Shown here piece after piece: positions 8,002-16,697 of a stretch of DNA of 64,000 nt (the stretch's first letter is position 1; the number at the start of each line of letters is the position of its first letter). The position numbers and the translations under genes were made by a program. This DNA is from JAMXLO01 sp963819855. Its GTDB lineage: Bacteria > Pseudomonadota > Alphaproteobacteria > Acetobacterales > Acetobacteraceae. The DNA lies in the NCBI GenBank assembly GCA_963819855.1, contig CAWFYC010000002.1, positions 1 to 64,000 on the forward strand, given 5' to 3'. A model generated the notes under the pieces. The model saw nothing but the letters and a program-made list of their open reading frames with translations, was not told where the DNA came from and searched no databases.

Positions 8002-9345
8002 CTAGACCGGCAGCCTGATCCGCGCCCGCAGGCCGCCTAGCGGGCTGTCCTCCAGCACGATCTCGCCGCCATGCGCGCGGACGATGTCGCGCGCAATCGT
8101 CAGGCCAAGGCCGGTGCCGCCGGTGGTGTCGCTTTCGAACGGGCGGAACACGCTCTCGCGGCGCTCCGGCGGGATGCCGGGGCCGTCGTCGTCCACCGTC
8201 ACGAACACCATGCGGCCCTGCGGCATCGCCGCCAGCGCGACCCGGTGCGCATGGCGGCGTGCATTGTCCACCAGGTTGGTGATGGCGCGGCGCACCGCGT
8301 CGGCACGCAGCGACAGAGTCAACGCCGGCGGCGCATCCACCGCCACGTCGGCGCCGGAGCGACGCGCGCCGGCCGCGACCTCCTCCAGTACTGCCGACAG
8401 GTTCACCGGTTCGGCCTGCTCGGCGCCCTCGCCGCGCGCAAACGCGAGGTAGCCGCCGATCATCCGCTCCATCTCCTCCACATCGGCGGTCATTTCCGCG
8501 ACGTCCTGACGGAGCTCCTCGCGCGCCGGCATCATGGCCAACGCCAGCCTGAGCCGGGTCAGCGGCGTGCGCAGATCATGCGACACACCGGCCAGCATCT
8601 CGGTTCGCTGCACCAGGAAACGGCGCACCCGCTCCTGCATGCGATTGAACGCCGTCGCTGCCTGCCGTACCTCGGTGGCGCCCTCCGGCTTGATTGGCCC
8701 GATATCGCGTCCCATGCCGAACGCCTCGGCCGCGGTTGCCAGACGGCGGATCGCGCGGACCTGATTGCGCATGAACAAGGCAGCGATGCCGAACAGCACC
8801 GTCGCCATGCCGACGATCCAGACCACGAAGATGTAGATCGTCCCTGCGTAAAGCCGCTTGCGGGGCGCGTTGACGTGCAGGACGCCTCGTGGAAGCTGCA
8901 CGCGGATCACCACGAAGCGGCTATCGGACAGCCAGTCGGCAACGAATGGCATGCCGATCCGCTCGCGCAGCGAGTTGGCGAGGTCGTCGTCCATCGGGCC
9001 GAGGATGTTGACCCTCGGCGCGTTGGGGAGCACGGCGCCGGGTTCGATGGTCATATCCAGATCGAACTCGCTGTTTGCCTTTCCCAGAATCCAGGCGCGA
9101 TCGGCCTCGTCCGGAAATCGGCGCAGCATCTCCAGCGTGTAGGCGACCTCGCCGGCAATGGCCCCCGACAGCCGACGCGAGACGATGTCGAGATGGCTGC
9201 CGTAGAAAATCTGCAACGAGACCGCCAGCAGCAGCACCAGCGGCAGCAGGATCATCAGCAGGCTGCGTCCGAGCAGCGAGCGAGGCAGCACCTTCCGGAT
9301 GCCGCGGTTCACGATCCGCGTGGGCTGGATGTCAGCTGGCAGCAT
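8002..9345 (-). CDS. EnvZ-like sensor histidine kinase
   Basis: This 447-aa membrane kinase has TM1 at about residues 27-46, a periplasmic sensor loop of about 120 residues, TM2 at about 169-191 and a HAMP domain to about 245. The phospho-accepting His is about residue 256 (AGVSHDLRTPLTRLRL). The ATP-binding domain has an N box (NLVDNARRHA), G1 (DDDGPGIP), an F box and G2 (GGTGLGLTIARDIV). Architecture and length match EnvZ. The start lies 14 bases after the response-regulator stop, and the marR-regulator-kinase genes form one operon. The signal sensed is unknown. Confidence 0.93.
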   Translation of the reverse strand: MLPADIQPTRIVNRGIRKVLPRSLLGRSLLMILLPLVLLLAVSLQIFYGSHLDIVSRRLSGAIAGEVAYTLEMLRRFPDEADRAWILGKANSEFDLDMTIEPGAVLPNAPRVNILGPMDDDLANSLRERIGMPFVADWLSDSRFVVIRVQLPRGVLHVNAPRKRLYAGTIYIFVVWIVGMATVLFGIAALFMRNQVRAIRRLATAAEAFGMGRDIGPIKPEGATEVRQAATAFNRMQERVRRFLVQRTEMLAGVSHDLRTPLTRLRLALAMMPAREELRQDVAEMTADVEEMERMIGGYLAFARGEGAEQAEPVNLSAVLEEVAAGARRSGADVAVDAPPALTLSLRADAVRRAITNLVDNARRHAHRVALAAMPQGRMVFVTVDDDGPGIPPERRESVFRPFESDTTGGTGLGLTIARDIVRAHGGEIVLEDSPLGGLRARIRLPV

Positions 9346-9359
9346 CGCGGAGCATCCGC

Positions 9360-10058
9360 CTAAACCCCGGGCTTCAGCACGTAGCCTCGCCCGCGCACAG
9401 TATGCAGGAAGCGCGGCTCGCGCGGATCGGCCTCGACCTTGCGGCGCAGCCGCGTCACCTGCACATCGATCGCTCGCTCGCCGGCCTCGTCCATGCCGAG
9501 TTCGGCGGCGATCTCCTCGCGCGACAGCACCTCGTTCGGTTTGCGCGCGAGCGCGGCGAGCAACGCCGCTTCGCCGCCGGTCAGCCGCACGACCCCATCC
9601 GGCCCGCTCAATTCGCCGCGCTCGATGTCGAACGTCAGCGCGCCAAGCTGCACCGGACCGGACGGCGTTTCCGGCAGCGATGCCGGTGCGCGGCGCAGCA
9701 GGGCGCGGATGCGCAGCACCAGTTCGCGCGGCTCGAACGGCTTGCCGAGATAGTCATCGGCGCCGGCCTCGAACCCGGCGATGCGGTCTTCCGGCGCGCC
9801 ACGGGCGGTAAGTAGCAGGACCGGCACCTCGCTGCCCTGGTCGCGGCGCAGCGATTCAGTCAGCGTCAGGCCGCTTTCCCCGGGCATCATGACGTCGAGC
9901 ACCAGCATGTCCGGATGCATGAAACGCAGCTTGTCGCGCGCGTCGGTCGCAGTCTCCGCGGTGGTGACGCGGAAGCCTGCTCCGGCCAGGTAGCGCGACA
10001 GCAGCGCGCGCAGTCTGGCATCATCGTCCACCACCAGGATGTGGGCATCCTCCGCCAT
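9360..10058 (-). CDS. OmpR-family response regulator
   Basis: This 232-aa transcription factor has a receiver domain at residues 5-118. The phosphorylation site is Asp55 (LVLDVMMPG), the acidic pocket is in VVDDDAR, and the conserved Lys is about 106 (LGKPFEP). A winged-helix DNA-binding domain follows (EAALLAALARKPNEVLSREEI, in pieces, ending VRGRGYVLKPGV). The ATG at 10058 overlaps the MarR-gene stop (TAATG), which implies translational coupling. It is the partner of the downstream EnvZ-like kinase. Confidence 0.94.
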   Translation of the reverse strand: MAEDAHILVVDDDARLRALLSRYLAGAGFRVTTAETATDARDKLRFMHPDMLVLDVMMPGESGLTLTESLRRDQGSEVPVLLLTARGAPEDRIAGFEAGADDYLGKPFEPRELVLRIRALLRRAPASLPETPSGPVQLGALTFDIERGELSGPDGVVRLTGGEAALLAALARKPNEVLSREEIAAELGMDEAGERAIDVQVTRLRRKVEADPREPRFLHTVRGRGYVLKPGV

Positions 10059-10540
10059 TAGTCTCCCCCTGCATGGCCCATGTCGAGATAGGCGCGCGCG
10101 GCATCGTCCATGATGCCGCGCATGACCCGGCGAAAGCCATCCACCGCGGCGGTGCCCGCTTCGCGGTAGGCCGGCCGCAGACGTTCCTGCTGGCGCTCGA
10201 ACAGCCGGCGCTCCAGTGCCGCGCCGGCGGCGGTGAGGCGGAGCAGCCGCTGGCGTCGATCTGTGCTGCCCGGCGACTGTGCGACATAGCCTTGCTGCAT
10301 CAGCGCACCAAGTACGCGGGCGAGCGACTGCTTGGTGATGTGCAGAATGCCGAGCAGGTCTGACACGGTAATGCCGGGATTGCGGCCAACAAAGTGCAGC
10401 GCTCGATGGTGCGCGCGGCCGAGGCCGAGTTCGGCCAGTGCCACGTCCGCGGCGTTGGTGAAGTCGCGATAGGCAAAGAACAGCAGGTCCTGGGCCATGC
10501 GCATATCGGCCTCAGCCGGGTCGAGCTTCGATTCGGGCAT
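10058..10540 (-). CDS. MarR-family transcriptional regulator
   Basis: This 160-aa winged-helix repressor has its HTH core in ITVSDLLGILHITKQSLARVL and its wing in SPGSTDRRQRLLRLT, the diagnostic DxRxxxxxLT signature. It is first in a three-gene operon with an OmpR-type regulator and kinase, and is divergent from the branched-chain aminotransferase. The shared 110-base intergenic region holds a perfect inverted repeat over a TTGACA promoter box, a likely operator for this protein. Control of ilvE and of its own operon is therefore plausible but inferred. Confidence 0.92.
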   Translation of the reverse strand: MPESKLDPAEADMRMAQDLLFFAYRDFTNAADVALAELGLGRAHHRALHFVGRNPGITVSDLLGILHITKQSLARVLGALMQQGYVAQSPGSTDRRQRLLRLTAAGAALERRLFERQQERLRPAYREAGTAAVDGFRRVMRGIMDDAARAYLDMGHAGGD

Positions 10541-10581
10541 GGCAGGTATTCCTCGGCGCGGCGGCTATTTATGGCAGGGTT

Positions 10582-10604
10582 GTTGACATATCGGTGCAGT
10601 CAAC
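10582..10604. promoter_or_regulatory. Inverted-repeat operator over the ilvE promoter
   Basis: GTTGAC (10582-10587) and GTCAAC (10599-10604) form a perfect inverted repeat with an 11-base spacer. The left arm contains a consensus -35 box TTGACA (10583-10588) pointing toward ilvE; a poor -10 lies near 10604-10611. Size and symmetry suit a MarR dimer. Confidence 0.6.
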
Positions 10605-10650
10605 ATACCGTCCTCCTGCTTCACGAAATAATATTACCAGGAGTGGTGCC

Positions 10651-11553
10651 ATGGAGCTGGTTCCTTTCGACGACCGCGACGGCTGGATCTGGTGGGACGG
10701 CGCCCTGGTTCCCTGGCGCGACGCCAGGCTGCACGTTCTGACACATGGGCTGCACTATGCCAGCGCCGTGTTCGAAGGCGAACGTGCGTACGCCGGCAAC
10801 ATCTTCCGGCTCCGCGACCACACCGACCGGCTGATCAACTCGGCGCGGATTCTGGGCTTCGAGATCCCGTTCTCGGCCGACCAGATCGATGCCGCGTGCG
10901 AGGCGGTGCTGGCGGCGAACGGTCTGACCGACGCCTATGTGCGGCCGATCGCCTGGCGCGGCAGCGAGATGCTGGCAGTGGCGGCGCAGCATACCAAGAT
11001 CCACCTGGCGGTCGCCGCGTGGTCGTGGCCAAGCTATTTCGGCGACGACCGGTTGGCGGGAATTCGCGTTGGCATGGCGGAATGGAAGCGGCCCTCGCCG
11101 GAGACCGCGCCGACGGCGGCGAAGGCGACCGGACTCTACACGATCGGCACGATGTCGAAGCACAAAGCGGAGCAGGAGGGCTATGCCGATGCGCTGATGC
11201 TGGACTGGCGCGGGCGGGTGGCCGAGGCGACGGGGGCGAACATCTTCTTCGTAATGGACGGCGCACTGCACACGCCGGAGCCGGACTGCTTCCTGGACGG
11301 TATCACGCGGCGTTCGGTGATGAGCCTGGCAAGGCGACAGCAGATGAAGGTGGTCGAGCGGCCGATGGAACTTGCCGAGATCGGCCGTGCGACCGAGGTG
11401 TTCCTGGCCGGCACCGCGGCCGAAGTGACGCCGGTGCGCGAGATCGCCGGCAACCGCTACACTCCGGGACGGATCACCGAAACGCTGCTGCGCGGCTACG
11501 ACGCGCTGGTGCGGCAGTCGCCGGCGGAGGTCGCGAAGGTGGCGGCGGGATAG
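10651..11553 (+). CDS. ilvE: Branched-chain amino acid aminotransferase
   Basis: This 300-aa fold-type IV PLP aminotransferase interconverts Val, Leu and Ile with their 2-oxo acids in the cytoplasm. Family blocks are HGLHYASAVFEGERAY near residue 32, the PLP Lys at about 158 in TAAKATGLY, RVAEATGANIFFV, and LDGITRRSV. I chose the ATG at 10651: AGGAG lies 7 bases upstream and the protein then starts with ELVPFDDRDGWIWWDG, the normal family start. Substrate range in this family overlaps with D-amino acid and 4-amino-4-deoxychorismate enzymes; IlvE fits best by length and motifs. Confidence 0.92.
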   Translation: MELVPFDDRDGWIWWDGALVPWRDARLHVLTHGLHYASAVFEGERAYAGNIFRLRDHTDRLINSARILGFEIPFSADQIDAACEAVLAANGLTDAYVRPIAWRGSEMLAVAAQHTKIHLAVAAWSWPSYFGDDRLAGIRVGMAEWKRPSPETAPTAAKATGLYTIGTMSKHKAEQEGYADALMLDWRGRVAEATGANIFFVMDGALHTPEPDCFLDGITRRSVMSLARRQQMKVVERPMELAEIGRATEVFLAGTAAEVTPVREIAGNRYTPGRITETLLRGYDALVRQSPAEVAKVAAG

Positions 11554-11582
11554 TGCCCCCGAACGCCGATCTCACGGTTGGG

Positions 11583-11996
11583 CTAGATGCGGTCGCCGAC
11601 AAAAGCATAGATACACGCCGACCCATCAATCTTGCCATCCATATGCGTGCCATCTATTCGCCCGGAGATGGTTCCGGTCGTGATCTCACCATGGAACGAC
11701 CCGTCCCCTGCAATAGTCGCGGGGAAGGCTGTCACCAGACCGACTGAGAGGTTGGGGTGCGGCACGGTGTAGGTGAACTGACCGTTCTCCACCGTGATGA
11801 TCGGTTGGCCCGGCGAGTCACACCAGGTGTTCATCTGGCCGGCGAATGGGCGGATAGCATGAATCGTGCTGCGATATGAGCCGTCGAACGTGGTGACGGG
11901 CGGCGGCGGCGGGTTGCTGTGAATGGTCCCTAGTGAACCGGCGCATCCGCCGATCATCAACAGCAGAACCGTCATGCCTAACCTGACCTGTAGCAT
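11583..11996 (-). CDS. Small lipoprotein of unknown function
   Basis: This 137-aa protein has a lipoprotein signal (LGMTVLLLMIGGC, lipidation Cys at about residue 18). A Pro-rich stretch (SNPPPPPV) follows, then a compact beta-rich region with repeated Gly turns (GSFHGEITTGTISGRIDGTHMDGKID in pieces). Two Cys residues could form a disulfide (NTWCDS and GSACIY). It should be anchored in the outer or inner membrane facing the periplasm. It converges on ilvE with a 29-base gap. No family is recognised. Confidence 0.65.
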   Translation of the reverse strand: MLQVRLGMTVLLLMIGGCAGSLGTIHSNPPPPPVTTFDGSYRSTIHAIRPFAGQMNTWCDSPGQPIITVENGQFTYTVPHPNLSVGLVTAFPATIAGDGSFHGEITTGTISGRIDGTHMDGKIDGSACIYAFVGDRI

Positions 11997-12388
11997 GTCA
12001 GCGATCCTGTATCTGGTGGCGCTGGCTCAACACATGTCCTCGGCTTTGTCGCGGACCAATTGTGTGCGGCCTTTAAGTCCTCGTCCAGACGCAGCCGGCA
12101 TTCCCCGGTGGCGGCGGAGTCACTGCCTGCATTCTGCGGACACGCCACAGTGGCACGGACCGGCCCGCAGCGGCCCTACGGCGTACCCGGATCAGCATGA
12201 CCCTCGGCCGGGTCCGAGGACCCGATCGGCCTCCGCCGGGGACATCGCCAGGTTCATGCTGCGATGCGGCGGCACGCTGTGTATCGGCGGTTGACGCATT
12301 GCATCACCCTTGGTCGAAATCAGCCCTGCTCGAACGACATCTGTCCGGCCGTGCATGTTGCCGGCCACGACGAGTGAGGGAGACCACC
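11997..12388. other. Intergenic region upstream of the YCII/ECF pair
   Basis: These 392 bases hold no gene I can support. GC-rich inverted repeats occur near 12203-12240. ECF-type promoters of the downstream pair would be expected in the last 100 bases, but I see no exact match to a known ECF42 promoter. Confidence 0.4.
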
Positions 12389-12736
12389 ATGCAATACATG
12401 CTGCTGATCCATTCCAACGAAGCCGCGATGCAGTCGACGCCGCAGGACGCCATTGCCCGGATGCACGCCGCCTATATGGCCTATACCGACGCCCTCGCGC
12501 AGGCCGGCGTAGTGGTGAACGGCAATCGCCTGCGACCCACCAGCGCGACGACCACCGTCCGTGTCGTTGACGGCAAGACTCAGGTGCTTGACGGCCCCTA
12601 TGCCGAAACCAAGGAACAGCTTGCCGGCTACTATCTGATCGACGTCCCCGACCTCGACGCCGCACTCTCCTGGGCGGCAAGGTGCCCCGGTGCCAGCGTC
12701 GGTGCGATCGAGGTCCGGCCGATCTGGACCATGTGA
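12389..12736 (+). CDS. YCII-related (DGPF-type) protein
   Basis: This 115-aa ferredoxin-like fold protein of the YCII/DGPF family opens with MQYMLLIHSNE and has the defining motif LDGPYAETKEQLAGYYLIDVPD (in pieces) in the middle. Such proteins are the regular genomic partners of ECF42 sigma factors; their chemistry is unclear. The ATG follows GAGGGAGA. Its stop overlaps the start of the sigma-factor gene (ATGTGATG), so the two are translationally coupled. Confidence 0.92.
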   Translation: MQYMLLIHSNEAAMQSTPQDAIARMHAAYMAYTDALAQAGVVVNGNRLRPTSATTTVRVVDGKTQVLDGPYAETKEQLAGYYLIDVPDLDAALSWAARCPGASVGAIEVRPIWTM

Positions 12737-13974
12737 TGCCGCCCGCGGCGGCAGCGGCCGAGGCTGCGGCGCGCCGTAGCTACGGCAAGCTGGTTGCCTT
12801 CCTGGCGGCGCGCACCGGCGACGTGGCCGCGGCGGAGGATGCGCTGGCTGATGCGTTTGCCGCCGCACTGGTCGACTGGCCCGCCGCCGGTATCCCGCGC
12901 AGTCCGGAGGCGTGGCTGTTGGCGGTGGCGCGGCGCCGGGTGATCGACGCCGCCCGGCGCCGGCGCACGCGCGCCGACGCGGCCGATCACCTGCGTCTGC
13001 TGGCCGAAGAGTGGGGTGAGTCGATGGAAGCTGCAGCAATCCCGGACGACCGTCTCGGCCTGATGTTCGCCTGTGCCCATCCGGCGATCGATCCCGCAAT
13101 CCGCGCGCCGTTGATGCTGCAGACCATTCTCGGCTTCGATGCGGCGGCGATCGCATCGGCTTTTCTCGTCGCACCGGCCACCATGGGCCAGCGTCTGGTG
13201 CGGGCAAAGTCGAAGATCAGGCAGGCCGGCATCCCCTTGCGCGTCCCGGAGCGCATTGAGATGCCTGCGCGGCTGGATGCCGTGTTGGCCGCAATCTACG
13301 CCGCGTTCGCTGGCGGTTGGCTGAATGCGATGCGTCGCAACCTGGCTGAGGAAGCGTTGTGGCTCGGCCGCCTTGTCGTCGCGTTGCTGCCGGACGAACC
13401 CGAGGCAATCGGCTTGCTCGCGCTGATGCTGCATGCGGAGGCGCGGCACGCAGCGAGGCGGAATACAGACGGCGCCTACGTCCCGCTCGCCGAGCAGGAC
13501 ACGACGCAATGGGATGCAGGCTTGACCGAGGAGGCCGAGGAACTGCTGCTGCGCGCCAGCGCGTTAGGGTTGATCGGGCGGTATCAGCTTGAGGCCGCGG
13601 TGCAATCGGTGCATGCCGCGCGCCGGCTGACCGGGCAGAGGGACTGGACCGCGATCGAACGGCTTTACGCGGCGCTGTCGGCGATCACCGATTCGCCGGT
13701 GGTGGCGATCAACCACGCCGTCGCGGTCGCCGAGACACGCGGAGCGGAGGCGGGACTGGCGTGTCTCGATGCATTCGCGACAGACACGCGCCTGACTGAC
13801 TACCAACCGTACTGGGCGGCGCGCGCCGAACTGTTGTCGCGGCTTGGCGAGAGCGACACTGCTGACCAAGCTTATCAAAACGCAATTAGTCTTGAACCTG
13901 ACCCAGCGGTACGCGATTTCCTGCTGCACCGGCGAGTGGCGGCGGCGAGTTCACGAATATCGCGCGATCTGTGA
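12736..13974 (+). CDS. ECF42-type RNA polymerase sigma factor with C-terminal extension
   Basis: This 412-aa protein has sigma region 2 (LVAFLAARTGDVAAAEDALADAF, in pieces, then PEAWLLAVARRRVIDAARR) and region 4 (LMLQTILGFDAAAIASAFLV, then MGQRLVRAKSKIR). A helical, TPR-like extension of about 230 residues (DUF6596 type) ends with a Trp/Glu-rich TPR unit. ECF42 factors carry such a domain in place of a classical anti-sigma partner and lie beside DGPF genes, as here. The start overlaps the YCII stop. Targets are probably the same operon, which is inferred. Confidence 0.9.
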   Translation: MPPAAAAAEAAARRSYGKLVAFLAARTGDVAAAEDALADAFAAALVDWPAAGIPRSPEAWLLAVARRRVIDAARRRRTRADAADHLRLLAEEWGESMEAAAIPDDRLGLMFACAHPAIDPAIRAPLMLQTILGFDAAAIASAFLVAPATMGQRLVRAKSKIRQAGIPLRVPERIEMPARLDAVLAAIYAAFAGGWLNAMRRNLAEEALWLGRLVVALLPDEPEAIGLLALMLHAEARHAARRNTDGAYVPLAEQDTTQWDAGLTEEAEELLLRASALGLIGRYQLEAAVQSVHAARRLTGQRDWTAIERLYAALSAITDSPVVAINHAVAVAETRGAEAGLACLDAFATDTRLTDYQPYWAARAELLSRLGESDTADQAYQNAISLEPDPAVRDFLLHRRVAAASSRISRDL

Positions 13975-14117
13975 ACCGCATCACATGCCGCAGCGATCGT
14001 CGCAGGCAAAATGACCGTTGTGCGGTGTGCACCGAGCTGGTGACAGAATCGTGATTTCGGTATAGAAGCGTTGTCGACGACCCTGCTCGAACGCGTATCG
14101 ATAGAAAATCCTTGTTG

Positions 14118-16241
14118 ATGGACGCCTATACGCAAGATCGCCGCTTGCTGCGCATCGATACGGTGCTTGGTCAGGACCATGTGCTGCTGGTGTCCGTGCG
14201 CGGACGGGACAGCGTGTCGTCATACTTTTGGTATGACCTTGAACTGGCCTCGACCGACGCCGCGATAAAGCCCGACGCTCTGCTGGGCACGGCGGCCACC
14301 ATCTGGCTGACCGACGGCGCCGGCCTCAGCATGCCCATCAACGGCATCATCTCCCGGTTCGCCATGGTGCGACGGGCTGCCCATGAATTGAGTATTTATC
14401 GCATTCGGGTGGTGCCTGCCCTATGGCTCCTCACCCGCACCAGCGATTGCCGGATCTTCCAGGACAAGAGTGTCCCCCAGATCGTCGATGCCGTGCTTGG
14501 CGACTACGGCGTAAGCCACAAGGCCTGGCGGCTGAACGGCGATCACCAGAAGCACGACTACTGCGTACAGTATCGGGAGACCGCGTACGACTTCATCTGC
14601 CGGCTGCTGGAGGAAGAGGGCATCTTCTTCTACTTCCTCCACGACGACCGTAAGCACACGGTGGTCTTTACCGACAACAACCGCGGTCTAACGAAATGCA
14701 GCACAACGCGCATCGTCGCGTCGCCGGATGTCGGCGCGATGGGGGGCATCTGGGAGTGGGAGAACTCGTATCAGGTCCGCTCCGGCCAATGGGCGCTCAA
14801 CGATTACAACTTCGAAACGCCGTCGACACGGCTGAACGCTGAGAAGAAGACCATCAATCCGGTGCTGGCGAAGCAGCCGCTCGAGATGTTCGATTATCCC
14901 GGCCGTTACCAGGCGACAGGTCCGGGCGGGACGGCGGCGAAGCTGCGGATCGAATATGAGGAATCGGCCTATCAGGAGATCGTCGGCCAGAGCGCCTGTA
15001 TCGGCTTCGCCGCGGGCACCTATTTCACCATAGCGAATGCCCAGGGCCAGGACGTCGGCAAGGAGTTTGTGTTGCGCTCAGTCGAGCACACCGCCGACGA
15101 CTGGAGTCTGGTGGCGCAGGACGCCAAGCCGGCGAGCTACTCGAATCGCTTCCTCTGCGCGCCGCGTTCGGTGCCGTACCGGCCGGAGATGAAGACCGAC
15201 TGTCCCCGCATCCACGGCACGCAGACCGCTGTCGTGACCGGCCCGGCCGGCGACGAAATCTTCACCGACAAGTACGGCCGGATCAAGGTGCAGTTCTACT
15301 GGGACCGGCAAGGCAAGAAGAACGAGCAGAGTTCCTGCTGGATCAGGGTGGCGCAGAGTTGGGCAGGACACAATTTCGGCACCTGGTACCTGCCGCGCAT
15401 CGGCCAGGAGGTCGTGGTCACGTTCCTGGAGGGCGACCCCGACCGGCCGCTGGTGGTTGGCTCCGTCTACAACGCCGAGCAGATGGTGCCGTTCGGGCTG
15501 CCTGCCAACAAGACGCAGAGCGGGCTGCGCACGCACTCGTCGCTGGGCGGTAGTGCGGCGAACTGCAACGAGTTCCGCTTCGAGGACAAGAAGGGCTCCG
15601 AACAGGTGCTGCTGCATGCCGAGAAGGACCTGGCGACCGAGGTTGAGCACGATGCGTCGCACTGGGTGGGGCACGACGAGACCACCACGGTGGACCACGA
15701 CCGCACCGAGCACGTGAAGCACGACGAGACGATCACCATCGACAACAACCGCACCGAGACGGTGCACGGCAACGAGACGATCACGATCGACAAGAACCGC
15801 ACCGAGACGGTGCATCAGAACGAGACGGTGACGATCGACAAGAACCGCACCCATACGGTCGTGCTGAACGAGGCTCTGACCGTCGGCGTGGCGCGTGCGC
15901 ATACGGTGGGCACGACCGAGGCGATCACCGTCGGGGCGGCGCGCACAGTGACGGTCGGTGACACGCAGACGATCAGCGTTGGGTCGGACCAGTCGGTTTC
16001 GGTCGGCGGCAGCGAGACGGTGTCGGTTGCCAAGAACCGCTCGACCAATGTCGGCGAGAACGAGACGCTGGAGGTAGGCAGGAACCTCACCGTCATCGCC
16101 GGCGAGGAGATTGTGCTGAAGACCGGCTCGGCCGCGATCACGATGAAGAAGAACGGTGACATCACGATCGAGGGCAAGCAGATAACCATCAAGGGGTCAG
16201 GCGATGTCGTCATTAAAGGACAAAAAATCCTTCAGAACTGA
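14118..16241 (+). CDS. vgrG: Type VI secretion tip protein VgrG
   Basis: This 707-aa spike subunit trimerises at the tip of the T6SS tube and delivers effectors. The N-terminal gp27-like region includes the family motif YRETAYDFICRLLEEEGIFFYF (in pieces) near residue 155. The gp5/OB-fold region has DKYGRIKVQFYWDR and the SCWIRVAQSWAG signature. The C-terminal 170 residues are a needle of octad repeats rich in Thr and Val (HDETITID, NRTETVHG, VTVGDTQT). No extra effector domain follows the needle, so cargo must attach non-covalently. No core T6SS genes occur here; this is an orphan vgrG island. It heads six co-directional genes. Confidence 0.95.
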   Translation: MDAYTQDRRLLRIDTVLGQDHVLLVSVRGRDSVSSYFWYDLELASTDAAIKPDALLGTAATIWLTDGAGLSMPINGIISRFAMVRRAAHELSIYRIRVVPALWLLTRTSDCRIFQDKSVPQIVDAVLGDYGVSHKAWRLNGDHQKHDYCVQYRETAYDFICRLLEEEGIFFYFLHDDRKHTVVFTDNNRGLTKCSTTRIVASPDVGAMGGIWEWENSYQVRSGQWALNDYNFETPSTRLNAEKKTINPVLAKQPLEMFDYPGRYQATGPGGTAAKLRIEYEESAYQEIVGQSACIGFAAGTYFTIANAQGQDVGKEFVLRSVEHTADDWSLVAQDAKPASYSNRFLCAPRSVPYRPEMKTDCPRIHGTQTAVVTGPAGDEIFTDKYGRIKVQFYWDRQGKKNEQSSCWIRVAQSWAGHNFGTWYLPRIGQEVVVTFLEGDPDRPLVVGSVYNAEQMVPFGLPANKTQSGLRTHSSLGGSAANCNEFRFEDKKGSEQVLLHAEKDLATEVEHDASHWVGHDETTTVDHDRTEHVKHDETITIDNNRTETVHGNETITIDKNRTETVHQNETVTIDKNRTHTVVLNEALTVGVARAHTVGTTEAITVGAARTVTVGDTQTISVGSDQSVSVGGSETVSVAKNRSTNVGENETLEVGRNLTVIAGEEIVLKTGSAAITMKKNGDITIEGKQITIKGSGDVVIKGQKILQN

Positions 16242-16656
16242 GGTGCCTGTCGCGGCGCCGGCGGATGTGGTGATCGGCCGGCTGGTTGGTGTCGGCGACG
16301 ATGGGGCGCCGCTGGTGGACTTTGCCGGAAATCCTGCGGGCGCACCGGTGCCTGCGATGGCGACCGCGCGCTATGGCGAGGTGGTGCCGGGGAGCGCGGT
16401 GGCACTGATGTTCCTCGACGGCGACCGGGCGCGGCCGTTGGCGATTGGGGTGGTTGCGGACCAGACGGAGGAAGTCCTGGTCGTGGCGCCGGAGGAGCGG
16501 CTGACGTTCACGGCGGAGCGCGAGATCGTGCTGCAGTGCGGGCGCGCCAGCATCGTGCTGACGCGGGCAGGCAAGGTGCTGCTACGGGGGGCGTATCTGT
16601 CGCTGCGGTCTTCTGGAATGCAACGGATCACCGGAGCGGCCGTTCACATCAACTGA
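16204..16656 (+). CDS. DUF6484 T6SS-associated protein
   Basis: This 150-aa protein has a small OB-like N-terminal domain (VVIGRLVGVGDDGAPLVDF, then AMATARYGEVVPGSAVALMFLDGDRARPL in pieces). A second VgrG-needle-like repeat region follows (LTFTAEREIVLQCGRASIVL, then GKVLLRGAYLSL). This is the known layout of DUF6484, found directly behind vgrG. It overlaps vgrG by 38 bases in another frame. It probably extends or caps the spike; that role is inferred from position and fold. Confidence 0.82.
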   Translation: MSSLKDKKSFRTEVPVAAPADVVIGRLVGVGDDGAPLVDFAGNPAGAPVPAMATARYGEVVPGSAVALMFLDGDRARPLAIGVVADQTEEVLVVAPEERLTFTAEREIVLQCGRASIVLTRAGKVLLRGAYLSLRSSGMQRITGAAVHIN

Positions 16657-16697
16657 CGGCGCGGGGGCAGTTGGGGTACGCCGCGCAGGATCGTCGC

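Noticed and set aside
12309..12336. Possible ECF42 promoter (TGGTCGA...CGAAC) upstream of the YCII gene
   Set aside because: It differs from the reported motif in spacing and sequence, so no promoter is claimed.
15660..16130. Repeated octads in the DNA at the vgrG 3' part, first considered as a tandem repeat
   Set aside because: They encode the normal VgrG beta-helix needle and are not a separate DNA repeat element.
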